Shown one piece after another: positions 15,594 to 20,035 of a stretch of DNA of 20,035 nucleotides. Within the stretch, counting starts at the first letter, position 1; the number at the start of each line of letters is the position of its first letter. Position numbers and translations under genes: made by a program. The notes below the pieces were generated by a model. That model did not search any database. It was given only the letters and a program-made list of their open reading frames with translations, and had not been told where the DNA came from. Source of the DNA: DATCJU01 sp036562635 (GTDB lineage: Bacteria > Actinomycetota > Actinomycetes > Mycobacteriales > Pseudonocardiaceae). The stretch spans positions 1 to 20,035 of the forward strand of contig DATCJU010000090.1 in assembly GCA_036562635.1 (NCBI GenBank), read 5' to 3'.

Positions 15594-15989
15594 GTGAACG
15601 GGTGGCGGCCCGGGTTGGGCGAGGCGATGGCACAGTTCCGCGCCGCGGTGGACGGTGCGGTGAGTCGGGGACGGCGGGCGGCCGCGGAGGCGAAGGACCG
15701 GGACGCCCGGTTCCGGCAGCGGACCCGGGAGCTGGCCGACCGGGTGCGGCAGCGCGCGGTGGCCCCGGAGCGGCGGGAGCTCACCCCGGAGGGGCTGCGC
15801 GAGGCGGCGGTGGCGTTCCGCAGTGAGCGGAACCTGTCGGTGGAACAGCTTCCCGATGGCGAAGAACTGCTGGCGAATTCCCCCGAGCAAACCATCGCCC
15901 GCGCCACACCGAATGCGTCCGCGTCGTCGAGGAACCGTCCCGAAGACGACGATGACGAGGACTTTTTCCAGGAGCGAATCCTGCGTTGA
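15594..15989 (+). CDS. Unrecognised 131-aa protein with acidic C-terminus in the ESX operon
   Basis: The GTG start has GGGAGGA five bases upstream and the gene begins 67 bases after the Hsp70-like gene, so it is very likely real. I do not recognise a family. There is no signal peptide or membrane helix. Residues 6-57 form a long charged helix rich in Ala/Arg (AMAQFRAAVDGAVSRGRRAA), possibly a coiled coil. A short conserved-looking segment follows (LTPEGLREAAVAF), then a low-complexity Ser/Asn stretch, and the chain ends in EDDDDEDFFQERILR. The second half is noticeably less GC-rich than its neighbours. In the M. tuberculosis ESX-4 locus the Rv3446c and esxU genes are adjacent, so this gene is extra. 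Its position suggests an accessory protein for the WXG100 pair or the Hsp70-like protein (inference). Confidence 0.8.
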   Translation: MNGWRPGLGEAMAQFRAAVDGAVSRGRRAAAEAKDRDARFRQRTRELADRVRQRAVAPERRELTPEGLREAAVAFRSERNLSVEQLPDGEELLANSPEQTIARATPNASASSRNRPEDDDDEDFFQERILR

Positions 15990-16051
15990 ACGCCGGTTCC
16001 GCCCGCTGCCGTTAACGGGCGCAACTACTTGCAGGAAAACGCACTCGGCCG

Positions 16052-16078
16052 GGAACCGAACCTGGCAATGTGTGCGTC
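16052..16078 (+). promoter_or_regulatory. Candidate ECF (SigM-like) promoter of esxU-esxT
   Basis: GGAAC (16052-16056), 18-base spacer, CGTC (16075-16078) followed by G. The CGTC ends 63 bases before the esxU start. This is the promoter form I recall for mycobacterial SigM, which activates esxU/esxT in M. tuberculosis. It lies in a 152-base gap that also holds the palindrome CCGTTAACGG (16009-16018). Confidence 0.5.
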
Positions 16079-16141
16079 GCAGGGTTGTCCGGCAAGAGCA
16101 GGACGACGGACAGAACGCCAACGAGACGAGGAGCTCACGAG

Positions 16142-16453
16142 ATGTCCGGTTACACCACCGACTCGGCGACGATGCAGCAGGCCGCCAACGACGTGGCCAA
16201 CATCAACGGCGAGATCCAGGGTCAGCTGCAGACGCTGCTGAACCAGATCGCTCCGCTGGAGTCCGCCTGGAAGGGCGAGGCGTCCAAGGCGTTCCACCAG
16301 CTGATCGAGCGTTGGCAGAACGACGCCCGCAAGCTCAACGACGCCCTGATGGCGATCTCCGAGCAGCTGGGCGGCGCCAGCCAGACCTACCTGCAGCAGG
16401 AGGAGGAGCAGGCGGCCGCGATGAACAGCATCGCCGCCGGCCTCGAGGGCTGA
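16142..16453 (+). CDS. esxU: WXG100 family protein, EsxU-like
   Basis: The 103-aa helical hairpin protein has WKG at 43-45 (LESAWKGEASKAF) and a C-terminal YLQQE (83-87) that fits the YxxxD/E export signal. WXG100 proteins are the core ESX substrates and usually leave as dimers. The symbol is assigned from position: directly upstream of the esxT-like gene and rplM, as in the mycobacterial ESX-4 locus. Sequence orthology was not tested. The ATG start has GAGGAG eight bases upstream. The partner gene follows after 66 bases. Transcription may come both from the eccC operon and from an ECF-type promoter at 16052-16078. Confidence 0.9.
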   Translation: MSGYTTDSATMQQAANDVANINGEIQGQLQTLLNQIAPLESAWKGEASKAFHQLIERWQNDARKLNDALMAISEQLGGASQTYLQQEEEQAAAMNSIAAGLEG

Positions 16454-16519
16454 TCTGCTCTCCCTGCCCCCGTCGGACCCGAGCTTTCCACCACCCTTAC
16501 CTAGGAGAGAGGCTTCGCA

Positions 16520-16801
16520 ATGGAGATCAAGGTCACTTTCGGCGAGCTGCAGGCCGCCCAGCAGAACATCAGCACCGTCGCGAACACCATCGACCAGACC
16601 CTGCAGGACCTGAAGTCCCGGCTGCAGCCGCTGGTCTCCACCTGGGAGGGTGACGCGCAGGCTGCGTACCTGGAGCACCAGCGCCAGTGGGACGAGGCCG
16701 CCGCTGGTCTGCAGCAGGTGCTGAGCCAGATCGGCATCGCCGTCGGCCGTGCCGCCGAGAACTACATGGAGGCCGAGCGCGCCAACGCCGCCCGTTGGTG
16801 A
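16520..16801 (+). CDS. esxT: WXG100 family protein, EsxT-like
   Basis: The 93-aa protein has WEG at 42-44 (VSTWEGDAQAAYLEHQ) between two amphipathic helices, and YMEAE (82-86) near the end, a YxxxD/E signal. It is the expected partner of the EsxU-like protein. The name rests on its place next to rplM, the esxT position in mycobacteria. The ATG start has AGGAGAGA nine bases upstream. It is the last gene of the eccC operon; a 12-bp hairpin terminator begins 21 bases after the stop. Both members of the pair carry YxxxE, whereas in well-studied pairs the signal often sits on one partner. Confidence 0.9.
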   Translation: MEIKVTFGELQAAQQNISTVANTIDQTLQDLKSRLQPLVSTWEGDAQAAYLEHQRQWDEAAAGLQQVLSQIGIAVGRAAENYMEAERANAARW

Positions 16802-16822
16802 CGTCTGCTCGTCTGTTCGTCG

Positions 16823-16855
16823 GGGAGCCCCGGGGAGTCCTCTCCCGGGGCTCCC
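16823..16855 (+). terminator. Terminator after esxT
   Basis: GGGAGCCCCGGG (16823-16834) pairs perfectly with CCCGGGGCTCCC (16844-16855) around a nine-base loop, followed by TGTCGTTGTT. It ends the eccC-esxT operon before the ribosomal genes. Confidence 0.8.
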
Positions 16856-16961
16856 TGTCGTTGTTCGAGGCGACCGGTGGGTGTGGAACGACCGTGTCTG
16901 GGCTTCGAACGGCCGGTGCCGTAGGCTGGGCCCTGGCGCCGCCGGGTTCGCCGACCCCGTT

Positions 16962-16991
16962 TTGACCCGAACGGTACGCAGCGGGTATCTT
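16962..16991 (+). promoter_or_regulatory. Sigma70-type promoter of rplM-rpsI
   Basis: TTGACC (16962-16967), 18-base spacer, TATCTT (16986-16991). The match is good for a housekeeping promoter. The predicted transcription start is near 16998, which leaves a leader of about 95 bases before rplM. Confidence 0.65.
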
Positions 16992-16998
16992 CTCCTGC

Positions 16999-17060
16999 TG
17001 TTGTGCGGTGTGCGGCACCGCGCCGGTGCGTTCCTCCTCATCGAGGTGACCGCCGCAACA
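16999..17060 (+). promoter_or_regulatory. Possible structured 5' leader of the rplM-rpsI mRNA
   Basis: An outer stem can form between TGTTG (16999-17003) and CAACA (17056-17060), extended by GCGG (17005-17008) with CCGC (17050-17053). Inside are two hairpins: GCACCG/CGGTGC (17015-17020 with 17024-17029) and CCTC/GAGG (17033-17036 with 17043-17046). The fold begins at the predicted transcription start. Ribosomal protein leaders often bind their own product, but I know of no matching L13 or S9 element in this group. Confidence 0.35.
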
Positions 17061-17092
17061 CATCCCGACGCGAGTGACGACGAGGTAGATCC

Positions 17093-17536
17093 GTGCGCAC
17101 GTACAGTCCGAAGCCCGGCGACATCAAGCGCGCCTGGCACGTCATCGACGCCAAGGACGTGGTGCTCGGCCGGCTCGCCAGCCAGGCCGCCACGCTGCTG
17201 CGCGGCAAGCACAAGCCGACCTACGCGCCGCACGTCGACACCGGCGACTTCGTCGTCATCATCAACGCCGACAAGGTTGTTCTGACCGGTAAGAAGCGCG
17301 AGCAGGAGTTCGTGTACCGGCACAGCGGCCACCCGGGCGGTCTGAAGAAGCGCTCGTTCGGCGAGATGCTCGAGAAGCACCCGGAGAAGCTGGTCGAGAA
17401 GGCGATCAAGGGCATGCTGCCCAAGAACCGTCTCGGCCGCGCCATGGGTAAGAAGCTGAAGGTGTACGCCGGCCCGGACCACCCGCACGCCGCGCAGCAG
17501 CCGAAGCCGTTCGAGATCAGCAAGGTCGCCCAGTGA
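17093..17536 (+). CDS. rplM: Large ribosomal subunit protein L13 (uL13)
   Basis: The 147-aa protein matches uL13 throughout: WHVIDAKDVVLGRLAS (15-30), then GDFVVIINADKVVLTGKK (51-68), the RHSGHPGGLK signature (76-85) and the late helix segment EKAIKGMLPKNRLGR (102-116). It is an early-assembling 50S protein. The GTG start (17093) has GAGG seven bases upstream. The gene overlaps rpsI by four bases (GTGA), as in the usual L13-S9 operon. It follows esxT, the same neighbour as in mycobacteria. Confidence 0.98.
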   Translation: MRTYSPKPGDIKRAWHVIDAKDVVLGRLASQAATLLRGKHKPTYAPHVDTGDFVVIINADKVVLTGKKREQEFVYRHSGHPGGLKKRSFGEMLEKHPEKLVEKAIKGMLPKNRLGRAMGKKLKVYAGPDHPHAAQQPKPFEISKVAQ

Positions 17537-18000
17537 CCGACGTAGTGACCGACGCACCCGAGGACCAGAGCGTGACCACTCCTGAGACCGTGACCACTGC
17601 CCCGGTCACCAGCGACAAGCCCGTTCAGACCGTCGGCCGCCGCAAGGAGGCCGTGGTCCGGGTCCGTCTGGTTCCGGGCTCCGGTAGGTTCGTCCTCAAC
17701 GGCAGGAACCTTGAGGACTACTTCCCGAACAAGGTGCACCAGCAGCTCGTCCGGGAGCCGCTGGTGACCGTGGACCGGGCCGAGTCCTACGACGTGTTCG
17801 CCAACCTGCGCGGCGGTGGCATCTCCGGCCAGGCGGGTGCGCTGCGCCTGGCCATCGCCCGTGCGCTGGTCGAGCTGGACCCCGACGACCGGCCGGCCCT
17901 GAAGAAGGCTGGTTTCCTCACCCGTGACGCTCGGGTGAAGGAGCGGAAGAAGTACGGTCTGAAGAAGGCCCGTAAGGCGCCGCAGTACAGCAAGCGTTGA
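17533..18000 (+). CDS. rpsI: Small ribosomal subunit protein S9 (uS9)
   Basis: The 155-aa protein has an actinobacterial-type Thr/Val/Pro-rich N-terminal extension (1-33) and then the uS9 body: VGRRKEAVVRVRL (34-46), GGGISGQAGALRLAIARAL (94-112) and the basic tail ending KKARKAPQYSKR, which reaches into the decoding region of the 30S subunit. The GTG start overlaps the rplM stop (GTGA), indicating translational coupling; AAGG stands about eight bases upstream. A strong intrinsic terminator follows. Confidence 0.98.
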   Translation: MTDVVTDAPEDQSVTTPETVTTAPVTSDKPVQTVGRRKEAVVRVRLVPGSGRFVLNGRNLEDYFPNKVHQQLVREPLVTVDRAESYDVFANLRGGGISGQAGALRLAIARALVELDPDDRPALKKAGFLTRDARVKERKKYGLKKARKAPQYSKR

Positions 18001-18044
18001 TCCTGTTGCGCTGTCTGCCGATATAGCGGAGCGCAGAGGATTAC

Positions 18045-18095
18045 CACGGGAGCAGCAATCCACACCGGTTGCTGCTCCCGTGTTGTTTTCTGTGC
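18045..18095 (+). terminator. Intrinsic terminator of rplM-rpsI
   Basis: CACGGGAGCAGCAA (18045-18058) pairs perfectly with TTGCTGCTCCCGTG (18069-18082) around a ten-base loop, followed by TTGTTTTCTGTGC. A 14-bp stem with a T-rich tail is a clear rho-independent terminator. Confidence 0.88.
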
Positions 18096-18169
18096 TTTCT
18101 CCCCGGGTATCGGATCAGTGCTCGGACTGTTCTCCCCGGTTCAATCCCCGCATGGAGGTCCCTCCGACA

Positions 18170-19504
18170 ATGGCCCGTCTGTTCGGCACCGACGGCGTTC
18201 GCGGTCTGGCCAACGCCGATTTGTCTCCGGAACTCGCCCTGTCCGTCGCGGCCACCGCGGCACGTGTGCTCGGTGAACGCGACCGTTCGCGCCGACCGGT
18301 CGCGGTCGTCGGTCGGGATCCGCGGGCCAGTGGCGAGATGCTGGAGGCCGCGGTGACCGCGGGGCTCGCGGCGGCGGGGGCGGACGTGCTGCAGGTGGGG
18401 GTGCTGCCGACGCCGGCGGTGGCGTACCTGGTCGGTCAGCTCGACGCCGACCTCGGCGTGATGATCTCCGCGTCGCACAACCCCATGCCGGACAACGGGA
18501 TCAAGCTGTTCGCGGCGGGCGGGCACAAGCTGCCGGACGCGATCGAGGACGAGATCCAGGCCCGGCTCCAGGAGCGGGCGGACCGTCCCACCGGTGCCGG
18601 GATCGGGCGGGTGCGTACGGTCACCGACGCGGTGAACCGGTACGTGGACCACCTGCTGCAGGCCACACCGCAGCGACTGGACGGGCTGCGTGTGGTGGTG
18701 GACTGCGCCAACGGTGCCGCGTCGCAGGCGGCCCCCGAGGCCTACCGCAGGGCGGGCGCCGAGGTGATCACCATCCACGCGGAGCCGGACGGGATCAACA
18801 TCAACGACAACTGCGGCTCCACACACATCGGGCAGCTGCAGGCCGCGGTGCGCGAGTACGGCGCCGACCTGGGGATCGCACACGACGGGGACGCGGACCG
18901 CTGCCTGGCGGTGGACGCCGGCGGTGAGGTGGTGGACGGCGACCAGATCATGGCCGTGCTGGCGCTGGCCCTGAAGGAGTCCGGCGAGCTGGCTGGGAAC
19001 ACCGTGGTCGCCACGGTGATGAGCAATCTGGGCCTGCACCTGGCGATGCGGGAGCACGGCATCGAGGTGCGCACCACCAAGGTCGGCGACCGGTACGTGC
19101 TGGAGGAGCTGCGTGCGGGCGGGTTCTCGCTCGGTGGGGAGCAGTCCGGGCACGTGGTGCTCCCGGCGTACGCCACCACCGGGGACGGGCTGCTGACCGC
19201 CCTGAGGCTGATGGCCCGGATGGCCGAGACCGGCAGGCCGCTGTCCAAGCTGGCCACGGTGCTGCAGCGGCTGCCGCAGGTGCTGCTGAACGTGCGGGTG
19301 GCGGACAAGGCCGCCGCGGTGAGCGCACCCGCGGTGACCGAGGCGGTGGCCGCGGTGGAGGCCGAGCTGGGGGGCAAGGGCCGGGTGCTGCTGCGTCCCT
19401 CCGGCACCGAGCAACTGGTGCGGGTGATGGTCGAGGCACCCACCCAGGAGGTGGCGGAGTCCGCCGCGCAGCGTCTGGCCGACGTGGTGTCCGCGGTGGG
19501 CTGA
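18170..19504 (+). CDS. glmM: Phosphoglucosamine mutase GlmM
   Basis: The 444-aa cytoplasmic enzyme interconverts glucosamine-6-phosphate and glucosamine-1-phosphate for UDP-GlcNAc and peptidoglycan synthesis. It begins MARLFGTDGVRG. The phosphoserine loop is ISASHNPMPDNG with catalytic S102. The metal site is DGDADR (239-244), the sugar loop GGEQSGH (322-328) and the phosphate loop RPSGTEQLVRV (409-419). The open frame extends upstream, but ATG 18170 is the family start and has GGAGG 11 bases before it. It lies behind the rpsI terminator, so it needs its own promoter; TATCGG at 18108-18113 is a weak candidate -10. It is followed by a 23-bp hairpin. The rpsI-glmM neighbourhood is conserved in actinobacteria. 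Confidence 0.97.
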   Translation: MARLFGTDGVRGLANADLSPELALSVAATAARVLGERDRSRRPVAVVGRDPRASGEMLEAAVTAGLAAAGADVLQVGVLPTPAVAYLVGQLDADLGVMISASHNPMPDNGIKLFAAGGHKLPDAIEDEIQARLQERADRPTGAGIGRVRTVTDAVNRYVDHLLQATPQRLDGLRVVVDCANGAASQAAPEAYRRAGAEVITIHAEPDGININDNCGSTHIGQLQAAVREYGADLGIAHDGDADRCLAVDAGGEVVDGDQIMAVLALALKESGELAGNTVVATVMSNLGLHLAMREHGIEVRTTKVGDRYVLEELRAGGFSLGGEQSGHVVLPAYATTGDGLLTALRLMARMAETGRPLSKLATVLQRLPQVLLNVRVADKAAAVSAPAVTEAVAAVEAELGGKGRVLLRPSGTEQLVRVMVEAPTQEVAESAAQRLADVVSAVG

Positions 19505-19567
19505 CCGGTTTCCCCGTCGGTGGCCGCCGGCAGGTGCCGTCGGCTGGGCCGCGGTGAGGACCCAAGC

Positions 19568-19616
19568 ACGAGCCGCTCCTGTCGGTCCCGACTCGGGACC
19601 GACAGGAGCGGCTCGT
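19568..19616 (+). terminator. Very long perfect hairpin terminator after glmM
   Basis: The arm 19568-19590 (beginning ACGAGCCGCTCC) is perfectly complementary to 19594-19616 (ending GGAGCGGCTCGT), with a three-base loop ACT. This gives 23 base pairs. No T-run follows, so it is of the stem-only kind, and its symmetry would let it act in both directions. Confidence 0.8.
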
Positions 19617-19758
19617 CGTGTCACAGCCCACGGGCGAGTTGGGTCAACACGCCCCACGGCATCGAGCTGATCTCCTACGATTGCGCCCGCACCGAGTTCG
19701 CCATCGCAAGGTTCTTCACGGTCAGGCCTCGTCCTGCTGTGCCGAGCCGCCATGCTGA

Positions 19759-19784
19759 GGAACCGGCGCCGATCGGTGAGCGTC
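19759..19784 (+). promoter_or_regulatory. Candidate ECF (SigM-like) promoter of the WXG100-like gene at 19848
   Basis: GGAAC (19759-19763), 17-base spacer, CGTC (19781-19784) followed by G. CGTC ends 63 bases before the GTG start, exactly the distance seen at esxU. Confidence 0.48.
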
Positions 19785-19847
19785 GAACGTTCCGGTGCAC
19801 GTCTTCCAGGTGCGCCCGGTGGGTGATGTGGAGGGGAGAAGCCTGCG

Positions 19848-20035
19848 GTGAGTGGCTACGGGACCAATACGGGCGAGATGATCGCCACGGCCAGCGCGAT
19901 CAAGGGCCTTGCCCAGCCGGTCCGTGAGTTGAAGGGGAAGGTGGCTGCTCCGGAGGCGACGGGCAAGGACTTCGGCGAGGCGCACCAGGCAGCCGGGGAG
20001 CCCTACCGGGCGGGGTTGGAGAAGCTGGGTCAGGC
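19848..20035 (+). CDS. Small WXG100/EspC-like protein, N-terminal part; runs off the right edge
   Basis: The first 62 codons are visible. The GTG start has GAGGGGAG nine bases upstream. The sequence is helical and Ala/Lys/Glu-rich: VSGYGTNTGEMIATASAIKG, later KDFGEAHQAAGEPYRAGLEK. The hydrophobic pattern, and the DFGxxH..xGxxYxxGL arrangement after the turn, resemble small type VII secretion targets of the EspC/WXG100 superfamily. A WXG motif is not visible in the part present. It lies outside the core ESX operons, beyond glmM and its terminator. It has its own candidate ECF promoter, which links it to the locus by regulation as well as by type. The family call is moderate; the reading frame is well supported. 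Confidence 0.65.
   Translation, partial: MSGYGTNTGEMIATASAIKGLAQPVRELKGKVAAPEATGKDFGEAHQAAGEPYRAGLEKLGQ

Larger units (their letters stand above)
19505..19847. other. Intergenic region after glmM
   Basis: This 343-base stretch shows no gene I can support. It holds the glmM terminator (19568-19616) and a candidate ECF-type promoter (19759-19784) for the WXG100-like gene at 19848. The remainder shows nothing I recognise. Confidence 0.6.

Noticed and set aside
18080..18169. N-terminal extension of glmM from the upstream ATG at 18080
   Set aside because: It would start inside the rpsI terminator stem. The family starts at MARLFGTDGVRG with GGAGG upstream.
1..20035. CRISPR, insertion sequences, tRNA/rRNA genes, prophage
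   Set aside because: No direct-repeat arrays, transposase frames, tRNA-like cloverleaf sequences or phage genes were seen on either strand.

Overview
The window is high-GC DNA with GTG starts, Shine-Dalgarno-led genes and GC-rich hairpin terminators. It comes from an actinobacterium, and gene content points to the Pseudonocardiales or a close relative (inference). Nearly all of it is one type VII (ESX) secretion locus next to the housekeeping genes rplM, rpsI and glmM. The order eccB / mycP-eccD / eccC / Rv3446c-like / esxU / esxT / rplM / rpsI / glmM is that of the mycobacterial ESX-4 locus, so I read it as an ESX-4-type system.

Layout. 1-312 (minus): 5' end of a secreted subtilisin-like protease, probably unrelated to ESX. 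618-2659 (minus): eccE and a translationally coupled 242-aa protein, ending in a clear intrinsic terminator. 2836-6048 (plus): eccB, a small EspC-like protein and a 411-aa WXG protein with a Gly/Met-rich tail. 6258-9135 (minus): eccD then mycP, with two back-to-back hairpin terminators separating them from the eccB operon. 9388-16801 (plus): eccC (three ATPase domains), a membrane-anchored Hsp70-like ATPase of the Rv3446c family, an unrecognised 131-aa acidic-tailed protein, and the WXG100 pair esxU/esxT. 17093-18000: rplM-rpsI with a sigma70-type promoter and a foldable leader. 18170-19504: glmM. 19848-end: start of another small WXG100/EspC-like gene.

How it fits together. EccB, EccC, EccD and EccE form the inner-membrane channel and motor, and MycP is its membrane-anchored protease. 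The WXG100 and EspC-like proteins are the expected substrates. The Rv3446c-like protein, the eccE-coupled protein and the 131-aa protein are probable accessory factors of unknown function.

The most interesting signal is regulatory. Three substrate-type genes or gene pairs (4477, 16142, 19848) are each preceded by GGAAC-N17/18-CGTC. This resembles the promoter I recall for the mycobacterial ECF sigma factor SigM, which controls esxU/esxT. At two of them the distance from the -10 element to the start codon is identical (63 nt). The locus may therefore place its secreted proteins under an ECF sigma factor separately from the channel. Other points of interest are eccE in an ESX-4-type locus, the unknown 131-aa and 242-aa proteins, and a long hairpin between eccC and the Hsp70-like gene. 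I saw no tRNA, rRNA, CRISPR array, insertion sequence or prophage gene.
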